Source: Candidatus Obscuribacter sp.
GTDB lineage: Bacteria > Cyanobacteriota > Vampirovibrionia > Obscuribacterales > Obscuribacteraceae
Length of the DNA: 64,000 bases
NCBI GenBank assembly: GCA_016712465.1
Contig: JADJQZ010000001.1
Coordinates: forward strand, 5,208,001 to 5,272,000
Direction: 5' to 3'
The position numbers and the translations under genes were made by a program. Every line of letters starts with the position of its first letter. Position 1 is the stretch's first letter. The notes under the pieces were generated by a model, which was not told the origin of the DNA, did not search any database, and saw nothing but the letters and a program-made list of their open reading frames with translations. Shown piece by piece: positions 42,931-51,567 of the stretch.

Positions 42931-44463
42931 TTACTCCGGAACTATATCGCCCAGGGACTTCTTCAGCTTCGAAACAGACTCAAGCTGACGCTTCCGTCTA
43001 AGCGCACGGACTTCAGCCAGAACGGTGTCGGCCGAAGCAAACCGACGGCTCAGTTCAGGTTCCGTACATCCGGCAAGAAATGGATTCAATTCTTGACTTA
43101 GACCAGACTCGGCATCCACGCTGGACACTTCCAGGGGACAGGGATCCTTGCCTGTCAAAAGATAATAACAAGTACAACCAAGTGCATAGATATCACTCTG
43201 GGGAGAAGCCTTGCCGCGGATTTGCTCAGGCGGCATATAAGACTGCTTGCCTACCATGGTACCGGTGGCCGTGCCGACAAAGGCATTGGCCGCCCCGAAG
43301 TCAATTAGCACCAGTTGTCCATCGACTTTCAGAACCAGGTTGTCGGGAGTCAGATCCCGGTGGATAACAGGCGGTGCCTGACGGTGCAAGTAAACTAGAA
43401 TTTCACAGATTTGCTGGGCCCAGTTCAAGACAAAATCCAGGGGCTGCGGGCCTCTTTCCTTTACGAAACGCCGCATGTCAAGCCCATCTATATATTCTAT
43501 AACTTCGTAGTGATGTTCATTTTCCACGAAGTGATCGAGAACTTTAGCAATGCGAGGATGATCGAGCCGACTCAAAAGCAAGGCTTCCCGATTAAAAAGC
43601 TCAAGAGCCTTGGTTTTTAGAGTCTCAGATGAATTGCTGGGAATGACGGCTTCTTTCACAATTATCGAAGTACCCTGGTTGTCCTTAGCGGCATAAATCG
43701 CCGCCGAGCCGCCGCAAGCAACCAGTTCCAAAATCTCAATAGTGCCGCCTCTCAGCCTGGCAGACGGCGACAGCGGCACAAACAAGGTGGGCGAAAAGCG
43801 AGTCGAAAATTCCTCTTCCCAGAGACTGGTGAAGTTTTGAAAGTTCACATGCTTGATACCGCTCACGGTCGGAAACTCAAGGGCAACCTGGTTTAAGGGC
43901 GGTTCAAAAGTTGCATGGGGAGCGTTAGTAACGATGGCATAAACCAACTTCTTCAGTTCCAGAGGTTCAATCTCCTTGAGCTTGATGAAAAGGTCGGTTG
44001 TATCCGGTTCATTGTGTCCCTGAAAACTCAAAACTATTTGATCAGCAGCGGATATATCCGCCGACCTTCTGGCAAAGGTAACCTTCTGGAGCTCGGACCA
44101 GTCTCGCTTCAGGCGCCCCCCTGCAGGAATAAAATAGAGCGCCGGGAAATTTATGCTTTCGCGGCGCAGCACAAATTTATTCATCAAGACCGTAGAGAGC
44201 ACCGCCAGATACGCTCCTACAAGCGCAATGGCAAGGATCTGGCAAGCCAAAACCGTTGCCGATGCAGCTAGATGTATGGCGCCGCCGCTGAAGAAAACCG
44301 TAAAGGCGACAAATACACCGGCAAATAAAACCAGGGGCGACGTAACTTTCAGGAGAAGCAATCGCGGCCTCGTGAAAGTGGGACGGTGTTCGATATCATA
44401 GGCGCCACCCACTTGAGAGAGCGCCGGTAGATCCGCCTGCCTTCTGCTATTAGAGTCGCTCAA
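42931..44463 (-). CDS. Membrane Ser/Thr protein kinase
   Basis: A 510-residue Hanks-type kinase. Two transmembrane helices (~37-60, 64-92) come first, then a ~140-residue domain (FVLRRESINFPALYFIPAG..RLKRDWSELQKVTFARRS) that looks like a bacterial PH-type fold. The C-terminal kinase has G-loop CGGSAAIYAAK (~250-260), Lys270 in IIVKEA, HRDLTPDN at 368-375, DFG at 388-390, and the activation-loop/APE region GKQSYMPPEQIRGK. All catalytic residues are present. The start is TTG 44463 with GAGGG upstream. The N-terminal order, with the kinase at the C-terminus, is the reverse of PknB-type receptors. It overlaps the upstream kinase gene by 14 bases and is its tandem paralogue. Confidence 0.9.
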   Translation of the reverse strand: MSDSNSRRQADLPALSQVGGAYDIEHRPTFTRPRLLLLKVTSPLVLFAGVFVAFTVFFSGGAIHLAASATVLACQILAIALVGAYLAVLSTVLMNKFVLRRESINFPALYFIPAGGRLKRDWSELQKVTFARRSADISAADQIVLSFQGHNEPDTTDLFIKLKEIEPLELKKLVYAIVTNAPHATFEPPLNQVALEFPTVSGIKHVNFQNFTSLWEEEFSTRFSPTLFVPLSPSARLRGGTIEILELVACGGSAAIYAAKDNQGTSIIVKEAVIPSNSSETLKTKALELFNREALLLSRLDHPRIAKVLDHFVENEHHYEVIEYIDGLDMRRFVKERGPQPLDFVLNWAQQICEILVYLHRQAPPVIHRDLTPDNLVLKVDGQLVLIDFGAANAFVGTATGTMVGKQSYMPPEQIRGKASPQSDIYALGCTCYYLLTGKDPCPLEVSSVDAESGLSQELNPFLAGCTEPELSRRFASADTVLAEVRALRRKRQLESVSKLKKSLGDIVPE

Positions 44464-45832
44464 GGTCAGCCCTCATCTCATTCAAGCTTGCATAGCGAAG
44501 AGCCAAGTTCAACCTGGTAGCCTGCACCACCACCTGGTTCATCCTCTCGCTCACACTACTCAATGCACTCGCCGGACTGGACTCTTGCAGGGGCTCCGGG
44601 TCTTCCGCCGTCAACAAAAAGTGCAGGGTGCAACCAAGGGCATAAACATCACAGCCTTCGCCGAGCACACCCTTAAACTGCTCAGGCGACATATAGGCGT
44701 GCTTACCTACGATGGTATTGGTCTTATTGCGAGTCAATTCCTGCGAGGCATCGAAATCCAATAGCTTGATCCGTCCCTCCCGGTCTACCATGATGTTGTC
44801 GGGAGTGACATCACCATGCACAATCGGCGGCGAGAGTTCATGCAAGTAGGATAGAACCCGGCAAAGTGTAAGGCCAAAGGCTGCCACTCTTGATTCTGGA
44901 AGCGGCCCCGACCGACTTACAAGTTGGCGGAGCGTAACTCCGTCCACATACTCTATGACCAGGTAGCCACACATATCTTCAATGAAAAAATCGTAGAGGC
45001 GAATAATCGCTGGGTGATCAATTCTGCGAAGAATGGCAACTTCCTTGACCAGAGAGTCGGTTGCCTTTTTCAGTCCATGAGCATTTGCCGGTAAGACCAA
45101 TTCCTTAATCACAACTTGCTCCGGCATCGAGGGCAAGTCCGGCAAGGGCAAAACTCGGGACAGATAGGCCGTGCCCTGTCCGCCGCCGCTAAGCACTTTC
45201 TCGACCCGGTAGCATTCATTCAAAATCGTTCCTACGGAAATCGTCTGGTCTTGCCGGCGACGTGCCCCGCATTTTTCGGAACTCATTTCTCTCAGCCATA
45301 GTTCCGTATAGGTGGCGATAGACTCCGATTTAGATAGGTCTGCGTCTCCGACGACTTCAGCATGCGGAGCCCAGGTACGAACGCAAGAAATAAGCGTGGT
45401 GGAGTCCATGGTCTCCTTCACGTCGTCCCAGAGTATTAGCACATCCTGGCCGTTTCTGAAGGCGAAGTATACGTAATTTGGAATCAAATTAAAGCGGCGC
45501 TGTCTGATCTCAACCTTGCTGAGCATTTCCCAGGGCATAAGGACATTCAAGTATGGATCTTCTATGTCCAGTCCCTTGGCCTTGAGGTCGATCTTCGAAC
45601 GAAAGGTATTCAGCCTCATCTTAGGATCTGTTGCCAAATGAGTCCAGGCGCAGACAAGTACGAGGATCAATTGCACAACTTCCGCAAAATGTACGACCGC
45701 ACAAGCCAAAAGCCAGCCGATTGCCAGAAGAATGAGAGTTCTCAGATAACTGGCGCAGAGCGCCACCGGATCGGAAACTCCCTTTGCCGTAATTACAGGA
45801 TACTTTTCGGTATTAACCAGTTCAGACTTCAT
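44450..45832 (-). CDS. Membrane Ser/Thr kinase with HGD/DFD motifs
   Basis: A 460-residue paralogue of the next kinase with the same layout: a transmembrane hairpin (~27-66), a PH-like region (RSKIDLKAKGLDIEDPYLNVLMPWEMLSKVEIRQ...NYVYFAFRNGQDVLILWDDV) and a C-terminal kinase domain. The G-loop is LSGGGQGTAYL, Lys243 lies in VVIKEL, and the catalytic loop is HGDVTPDN (339-346), with Gly in place of the HRD arginine. The metal-binding motif is DFD (359-361) in place of DFG. Asp, Asn and Lys are retained, so activity is plausible, but regulation by activation-loop phosphorylation (the RD mechanism) is not expected. The APE region is GKHAYMSPEQFKG. First gene of a two-kinase operon. Confidence 0.88.
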   Translation of the reverse strand: MKSELVNTEKYPVITAKGVSDPVALCASYLRTLILLAIGWLLACAVVHFAEVVQLILVLVCAWTHLATDPKMRLNTFRSKIDLKAKGLDIEDPYLNVLMPWEMLSKVEIRQRRFNLIPNYVYFAFRNGQDVLILWDDVKETMDSTTLISCVRTWAPHAEVVGDADLSKSESIATYTELWLREMSSEKCGARRRQDQTISVGTILNECYRVEKVLSGGGQGTAYLSRVLPLPDLPSMPEQVVIKELVLPANAHGLKKATDSLVKEVAILRRIDHPAIIRLYDFFIEDMCGYLVIEYVDGVTLRQLVSRSGPLPESRVAAFGLTLCRVLSYLHELSPPIVHGDVTPDNIMVDREGRIKLLDFDASQELTRNKTNTIVGKHAYMSPEQFKGVLGEGCDVYALGCTLHFLLTAEDPEPLQESSPASALSSVSERMNQVVVQATRLNLALRYASLNEMRADLERL

Positions 45833-45876
45833 GTAGTCTCGATTTCAACACCCCATTCGGAAAAACAACACCATCA

Positions 45877-46417
45877 CTAGCCACCCTTCTTACGTTTCTC
45901 CAGTTCGCTGATTCGCTCCTGCAATTGCGGATTATCCCGTGCCAGTCTTCGCATAAGTCCGGTATTCAAACCGATAACTGCCGCCGCACCAAATACAAGA
46001 GCAAAGACGCCGAAAAAGATGCCCACCAGAATGCGCGCTTCCAGGGGAGCATGGCTATCACCGAAGACAACCCAGGCAAACGGTGCCCCGAAACAAAGCA
46101 GCATCACAGGCGTAAGCAGCCTGAAAACAATGGAATTGGGAGAAACTCCAAGCCCCTGCAAAGCCACGTTGATGCCGGCCAGAGTGAAGAGCCCGCCCAC
46201 CGCACCGACCACCCAGTGGGGCGCCTTGAAGGAACTCTCCGGTACAGGAAAGGCACCACAAGCAAGCAAGCAAGACTACGCTCACCCCCACCAAGGCGAA
46301 GATGGCGCCAAAAATCACACCGGCAACCGGGCTCTGCTCACTGGCGCCAATCTTTCTTACCGGTCCGTCGTAAGAAAAGGAAGATTGTCTCTCGTCTCTC
46401 CCGCGCTTCCCCGGCAT
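45877..46417 (-). pseudogene. Four-helix membrane protein, frame broken at CTTG repeat
   Basis: Two overlapping fragments belong to one gene. The first 52 residues, from ATG 46417 (MPGKRGRDERQSSF... VAGVIFGAIFALVGVSVVLLAC), enter a run of four CTTG units and then read out of frame. The continuation (GAFPVPESSFKAPHWVVGAVGGLFTLAGINVALQ... LLTPVMLLCFGAPFAWVVFG... LVGIFFGVFALVFGAAAVIG), ending in a charged coiled-coil tail, is in the next frame. Removing one CTTG unit (or adding two) joins them into a 178-residue protein with four transmembrane helices. The family is not recognised. Either slipped-strand mispairing switches it on and off, or this copy is a simple mutant or assembly error. It lies between pyrC and the kinases, same strand. 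Confidence 0.72.
46259..46274 (-). repeat. Tetranucleotide repeat (CTTG)4 inside a coding region
   Basis: Four perfect CAAG units on the plus strand (CTTG on the coding strand). Three units would keep the membrane-protein gene in frame; four units put it out of frame. Confidence 0.92.
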
Positions 46418-46433
46418 TTAATGCCTCCCACAC

Positions 46434-47438
46434 TTAGTTTTCCTTGATACTCCACTTCAGGTTAAGCCCTGAGAGGAACGGCTTGACGCCGTGATATTCG
46501 TCCGGCACAGTCCAGTGCTTCTCTTCCAGAATAAGCATGCCCTCGTTGAGGGGGAGTCCATAGAAATTTGCCCCAAATTCGGAAGTAAACCTTTCCAACT
46601 TAGCAAGCGCACCGTGCTTCTCAAAAAGTTCCACCAGGGCCGGCACCAATACCGGTGCGGTATAGACACCGGCGGCACCACAAGCACACTCTTTAGCGGA
46701 AATATGATGGGGCGCACTATCGGAACCCAGGAAGAATTTGGCATTACCACTTATGGCGGCAGCGATAAGCACATCTCTATCTTCCGGGCGCTTGGCCACT
46801 GGTTTGCAGAAGACATGGGGATTGAGGTTGCCGCCGATGACATCATCCAGGGTGATATAAAGATGATGCACAGTGAGGGTCGCCGCCACATTCGGGCCCA
46901 GAGCCTGCACACATTGTATGGCCTCGGCAGTGGTGGCATGCTCCAGAACAATTTTCAAGTCTGGGAAGTCGGCAGCAATAGCCTGCAATACCGAAAGAAA
47001 CTTAGACTCTCGATCAAGGGAGAAGGCGCCCGGCATTTCACCATGCAGACAGAGCACCAGCCCTTCTTCTTGCATGGCTTGGTAAATCGGATAGAGGGCC
47101 TTGAAATCAGTCACTCCCCCCTGAGAGTTGGTAGTCACCCCATCCGGATAGAGTTTCCCGGCCACCGCACCGCAGGCCTTCAGTTCCTTGATCTGCAGCA
47201 CTGTTGTGGAAGGCACCACCTTGAAAGTCATGAGCGGCTTAAAATCGACTCCGACAGGCAGAAGGTCGAGAATCGACTGACGATAATTAACCACATCCTC
47301 GGCAGTCAACACCGCCGGACTGGTATTGGGCATGACCAGAGCTCTAGCACATTGTTTGACAGTCTGAGCAAGCACCCCGGCCAGCATGTCACCCTGGCGC
47401 AGATGCACATGCATGTCATCGATTCGTCTAAGTTGCAT
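46434..47438 (-). CDS. pyrC: Dihydroorotase
   Basis: Class II (PyrC-type) dihydroorotase, the third step of de novo pyrimidine synthesis, cyclising carbamoyl aspartate to dihydroorotate. Signatures: zinc ligands DMHVHLRQG, the carboxylated lysine in AGKLYPDGVTTNSQGGV, zinc histidines in LCLHGEMPG and VLEHATTAEA, LTVHHLYITLDDVIGG, and the catalytic Asp in FLGSDSAPH. The C-terminal NEGMLILEEKHWTVPDEY is also typical. Length 334, normal. ATG 47438 is preceded by GGGAGA. No other pyr gene is in the window. Confidence 0.96.
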   Translation of the reverse strand: MQLRRIDDMHVHLRQGDMLAGVLAQTVKQCARALVMPNTSPAVLTAEDVVNYRQSILDLLPVGVDFKPLMTFKVVPSTTVLQIKELKACGAVAGKLYPDGVTTNSQGGVTDFKALYPIYQAMQEEGLVLCLHGEMPGAFSLDRESKFLSVLQAIAADFPDLKIVLEHATTAEAIQCVQALGPNVAATLTVHHLYITLDDVIGGNLNPHVFCKPVAKRPEDRDVLIAAAISGNAKFFLGSDSAPHHISAKECACGAAGVYTAPVLVPALVELFEKHGALAKLERFTSEFGANFYGLPLNEGMLILEEKHWTVPDEYHGVKPFLSGLNLKWSIKEN

Positions 47439-47484
47439 AGTAAAAATTCTCCCGGCTAGATGCTAACAAGCTGAGCAAGCCTCG

Positions 47485-50028
47485 TCAACGCCTCCTGGGA
47501 CCACGCTCGGCTTGGGCAGTAAGCGGATTATCAGGCCAGGCATGCTTGGGATAGCGGGCCTTGAGATCCTTCTTAACTTCTCCATAGGTGTTTTTCCAGA
47601 AACTGGCCAGGTCAGGCGTAATTTGCTGCACCCGATAATTGGGCGCCAGCAAATGCATGAGCACCGGAAGCCGCCCCCCGGCCAGCCGGGGTGTCTCCGT
47701 CATGCCGAAGACTTCCTGAATGCGCACAGCCAAAACCGGCGGCTTGCCTACTTCATAATGCAACTTGATACTATTGCCGCTGGGAACGGCTATGCGCTCA
47801 GGCGCTTCACTTTCCACAAGCATAAGTTGCTTATGGGTCAACGCCGACTTGAGAACGGCAAGGAAGGAAGACGCTTTCAGCTCAGCCAGACTCGTACAAC
47901 CCATGCACCACTGGGGCAGAAGATCCCGCCAGGGCTCAGACGAAAATTCAGGCAAGTCGCTCTCCGGCATACACTCCCGCAAACAAGCCAATCTTGCTAA
48001 AAACTGCCTGGCCTCGTCATCTACGAGGACACTCAAATCTATGCCGGCACTGAGCCCCCTGGCCAAAACCTCCCCGGCATCAAGATCGGGAGGCAGAGAG
48101 GTTATGCCCTCTTCAATGACAAGGTCGCAAAAGCGAGTGCGCTTAAATGCCACCACCTTTTCACGGGCGGCGTCATAAACCACATCTACACTTGTGGCAA
48201 GATGTGACTGCGGCAGCCAGTTTTTGCTAATGGCCGAGGCCTGCCTGACCGAAGCCTCCGACTGACCGGTTTCAAGCAGTTCAACAGCTACAAACAGTTC
48301 ACTCTCGGTAACGGCCGACTCATCGGCCAGCTTTACCCCGCGCCCACCCACCATGAGAGCACGGCGACCGCCGCTCTCCCTTCTGCGACAAACTCGATCG
48401 GGGAAAGCCAAAAGAATCGCCCGGGCAAGCGCCTCGTCAGCGGCACCGCCGCCAGTGCCTTGCCCGTCACCGTCCGAACCGGAAACCAGCCGTTCCAATT
48501 GCTCGGCAGCCCTTAAAATCTGTTTAGCAGCACCCGGCACAAGTTCGCCCAGGAAAGAGTGCCGCTCACCCCTGGACTCGAATTCCTCAAGGGCCCAGAT
48601 GCGATCCAGGACATCCGACTGCGACTTATGCCTGACCACTTCACGCTCGCGGCCTCGCCTGTTAATGGGATCACGCTCGGAAAGCATGGCCGCGCAGAGA
48701 CCGGCACGGTGCCTCTGTCCTTTCTTTGCCCCTTCCAGCAAGAGCCTGGCTAGCCTGGGCTGCAGGGGAAGCCCGGCCATCTGCCGCCCTAACTCCGTCA
48801 AGGCACCGCCCTGCATGGCATCGAGTTGATCGAGCAACTCCAGGGCTCGACCGAGGCTGACCGGAGAAGGGGCCTCGAACCAGGCAAACTTCTCCAGGTC
48901 CTTCTCTCCCCAGGTAAGAAGCTGCAAGGCACATTCGGAGAGATCTACCCGGACAATCTCAGGATCGGCAAAGGCAGGCAGGATAGGATGTTCCCGCTCT
49001 GTCCACAGCCGCAAACAAAGCCCACCCTCAGTGCGTCCGGCCCGGCCGGCTCTTTGATCAGCCGCTGCCCTCGATATACGCTCCAGGCCAAGCCTGTTCA
49101 AACCAAGCTGCTGGTCAAGGCGATTGACTCTAGCCAGACCGGAATCAACCACGGCCGTGATACCACCTATGGTGATAGAGGTCTCGGCCACATTGGTAGC
49201 CAGCACCACCTTGCGCCTACCTACCTCCTTCAAAACACGCTGCTGTTCCTCCAGAGGCAAATCCCCGTAGAGTTCAAGCAAGGCCAGGTCTTCCCGCTCT
49301 GCCAGAGCTTGCAGCCGCTCGCCTGTTTTGCGAATCTCACCCACCCCGGGCAGGAAAGCCAGCACATGACCGCTACTTTCCCTGAGCATACGCTTCACGC
49401 CTTCCGCCACGGTTTCATCCAGACTGGTCTGGGGCTGATAGGTCAGATACTCAATTTTGACCGGATAGGCCCGGCCCGGGCTCTCGATGAGCGGACAATC
49501 AGCAAGATAACGGCAGACCGGAGCAGCATCAAGAGTAGCCGACATAACCACTATCTTGAGATCAGGTCTGAGTTCGCTTCGCACTTGCCGCAAAAGAGCC
49601 AGAGCCAGATCGGAATCGAGATTGCGCTCGTGAAATTCGTCAAAAACCACTATGGCTGTATTTTCAAGCAAAGGGTCTTCCTGTAACTTGCGGAGAAAAA
49701 CTCCCTCGGTACAGACCAGGATGCGGGTAGCCGCCGAGAGGCGCCGCTCGTGGCGAACCTGATAGCCGACCTCAGCGCCGATCTTGCCGCCGCGCTCTTC
49801 AGCAATTCGGGCAGCAGCAGCCCTGGCCGCCACGCGGCGAGGCTGCAACAAAACTATCAGCCCAGGCTTACCACCGGCCAGTTCTGCCAGCCCGGCGTCC
49901 AGCAAGGCCGGCGCCACCCTGGTTGTCTTACCGGCGCCGGGAGCGGCAGTAAGAACAATAGACCCGGCGCCGGCCAGAGCTTGGGCAGCAGCCGGCAAAA
50001 CGGCATCGATTGGTAAAGGTTGGAGCAA
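47485..50028 (-). CDS. hrpB: ATP-dependent helicase HrpB
   Basis: An 847-residue DEAH-family (DEFH) SF2 helicase of the HrpB type. Motif I is LTAAPGAGKTTRVAPALLDAG, motif II VVFDEFHERNLDSDLAL, motif III VMSATLDAAPV, motif V LATNVAETSITIGGITAVVDSG and motif VI ADQRAGRAGRTEGGLCLRLW. The family-specific C-terminal domain includes LAGGRLPVLMHLLAPNYRVQQITPDLASFWKNTYGEVKKDLKARYPKHAWPDNP. The cellular role of HrpB is not well defined; RNA-related roles have been proposed for relatives. The start is TTG 50028 with no strong ribosome site. Followed 46 bases on by pyrC on the same strand. Confidence 0.94.
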   Translation of the reverse strand: MLQPLPIDAVLPAAAQALAGAGSIVLTAAPGAGKTTRVAPALLDAGLAELAGGKPGLIVLLQPRRVAARAAAARIAEERGGKIGAEVGYQVRHERRLSAATRILVCTEGVFLRKLQEDPLLENTAIVVFDEFHERNLDSDLALALLRQVRSELRPDLKIVVMSATLDAAPVCRYLADCPLIESPGRAYPVKIEYLTYQPQTSLDETVAEGVKRMLRESSGHVLAFLPGVGEIRKTGERLQALAEREDLALLELYGDLPLEEQQRVLKEVGRRKVVLATNVAETSITIGGITAVVDSGLARVNRLDQQLGLNRLGLERISRAAADQRAGRAGRTEGGLCLRLWTEREHPILPAFADPEIVRVDLSECALQLLTWGEKDLEKFAWFEAPSPVSLGRALELLDQLDAMQGGALTELGRQMAGLPLQPRLARLLLEGAKKGQRHRAGLCAAMLSERDPINRRGREREVVRHKSQSDVLDRIWALEEFESRGERHSFLGELVPGAAKQILRAAEQLERLVSGSDGDGQGTGGGAADEALARAILLAFPDRVCRRRESGGRRALMVGGRGVKLADESAVTESELFVAVELLETGQSEASVRQASAISKNWLPQSHLATSVDVVYDAAREKVVAFKRTRFCDLVIEEGITSLPPDLDAGEVLARGLSAGIDLSVLVDDEARQFLARLACLRECMPESDLPEFSSEPWRDLLPQWCMGCTSLAELKASSFLAVLKSALTHKQLMLVESEAPERIAVPSGNSIKLHYEVGKPPVLAVRIQEVFGMTETPRLAGGRLPVLMHLLAPNYRVQQITPDLASFWKNTYGEVKKDLKARYPKHAWPDNPLTAQAERGPRRR

Positions 50029-50095
50029 AGCGAAGAAGAGCCCGAAAGGATTGCCAAGCTTCCAATTGTAGCAATGCCCGGCCTACTGGGGGGCA

Positions 50096-51355
50096 TCAAT
50101 AGCCAAGATTTCGCTCCACCTCCAGGAGAGCATCGGCCCCGCATAGGGATTCAAGTTTCTCCTTGAGAAAGTCACGAGAATGAGATCTGTTTCCATGAGC
50201 ACCACTTTCTTGCTCCATGAACTCGGAAAAAGCCTTCGATATTCGCTGAGAGCGCCTCTGCACCAATCCACACATGAGGATCAACTCATTAGGATTGAGA
50301 TCGCAACCAGCAGCCTTTGCCCCACTTAAAATTGAATTGTCGAGTGTGGTGAACTGTAGAAGCTCAGTCCCCACCCGTGAGCGACTAAACACAGGCGCAG
50401 CCAAACTGCTGGCGGTCGGCACCGGATAGCCGGGGGCGCCAGTCCAACCACCGGGCAAAGGGTGGTCCACGCCACCAGGCATACGAGCGAAAAACCTGAC
50501 CTCGTACAGACTGCGGGGAAAACTGCGCTCAGGAGATATCTCCGCCATAAGATTCCAACACCCCGGTGGAACACTCTTCCAATAATTATCAAGCTGCACC
50601 AGTTCGGGATCGGTCTTGAGAGCCCCGCGCCAGAGAGTATCGAGATTGATCCTGAACAACCAGCGCCTGAACGACTTCGTACTGTCAGCCTGCACCGCGT
50701 CCACCGCTTCGACGGCGGGCAGACCGCAAAGACCAATAAGCTCGCGCCTGAGCCGCTTGCGCTCGCTGGCATCCGGCTCAGCCACACTGAGGACAGAAAG
50801 CTCCCGGTAATTCCGGTATCTAGTACAAACCTTCCCGTACAGGCGTTTCAAAACCAGATCAAGAGCGATTATGTCAGACTCCCGCCTCACTCTTTTCCGT
50901 GCCACCGGAGGATCGTCTCGAATGCGGTTCAAATCTCTATCGAAGAATTTCAGATATCGTTTAACCGTTGCCTGCCGCGCTTCAGCCCGATCGCCCTCAG
51001 ACTCATCCTTCCCCGCCGGCAAAGGAAAATGCCCACAAAGCTCGACACCGTGAAAAATATCCTTCACTTCCCCCAGAGCCTCAGGACATACCCTTTTGAG
51101 CCTGGCAGCAATCTCTCCGGCATCTCTCTCCGCGGCACCGCGAAGCAGAACATCTAAGTCGGAAGCCTCAATCTCTCCGAGAAACTGCCTGCGGGCAAGA
51201 CTACTTTCGGGCCATGAGCTATCCGACTCGGCAGCAAGGAGAGTATTACCCCGGGACGGCAAGAAGACGGAGAGAAGACCACACCAGGCCAGAAGCCAGG
51301 AACTGAATACCAGCCGAAGACCTGGCTTGCTCGCAAGAACCCGCGTCTCTACCAT
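50096..51355 (-). CDS. Exported protein of unknown function
   Basis: A ~419-residue protein I do not recognise. ATG 51355 with AGAGGAGA upstream gives a signal peptide or anchor (MVETRVLASKPGLRLVFSSWLLAWCGLLSVFLPSRGNTLLA). The mature part is charged and mainly helical to ~210 (many Arg/Glu pairs, for example KRYLKFFDRDLNRIRDDPPVARKRVRRE), and then has a Pro/Gly-rich stretch (FFARMPGGVDHPLPGGWTGAPGYPVPTASSLAAPVFSRS) before a helical end. Five or more cysteines are scattered. No repeats or catalytic motif seen. Upstream of hrpB on the same strand with a 67-base gap. Confidence 0.6.
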   Translation of the reverse strand: MVETRVLASKPGLRLVFSSWLLAWCGLLSVFLPSRGNTLLAAESDSSWPESSLARRQFLGEIEASDLDVLLRGAAERDAGEIAARLKRVCPEALGEVKDIFHGVELCGHFPLPAGKDESEGDRAEARQATVKRYLKFFDRDLNRIRDDPPVARKRVRRESDIIALDLVLKRLYGKVCTRYRNYRELSVLSVAEPDASERKRLRRELIGLCGLPAVEAVDAVQADSTKSFRRWLFRINLDTLWRGALKTDPELVQLDNYWKSVPPGCWNLMAEISPERSFPRSLYEVRFFARMPGGVDHPLPGGWTGAPGYPVPTASSLAAPVFSRSRVGTELLQFTTLDNSILSGAKAAGCDLNPNELILMCGLVQRRSQRISKAFSEFMEQESGAHGNRSHSRDFLKEKLESLCGADALLEVERNLGY

Positions 51356-51567
51356 AATCTCCTCTTCCATGAGAGCAAATGTGGCTGACCCTTGCCTCAG
51401 TTTAATTCATGGCTGAGACCTGGGCAAGAAAGCTTCAGCAGGAGTCGCCAAGTTCAATTGAAAGCTCTAAGTCTGCCAAATTTCACTGGCAAATATAGCC
51501 CAATACCGTTACCCTTATTTACTCGCCGTGATGGGCGGCAGGAAGTTGAAAGTGGAATGCGAGGGTG

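Noticed and set aside
48826..49686. 286-codon open frame opposite hrpB
   Set aside because: Antisense shadow of the helicase core.
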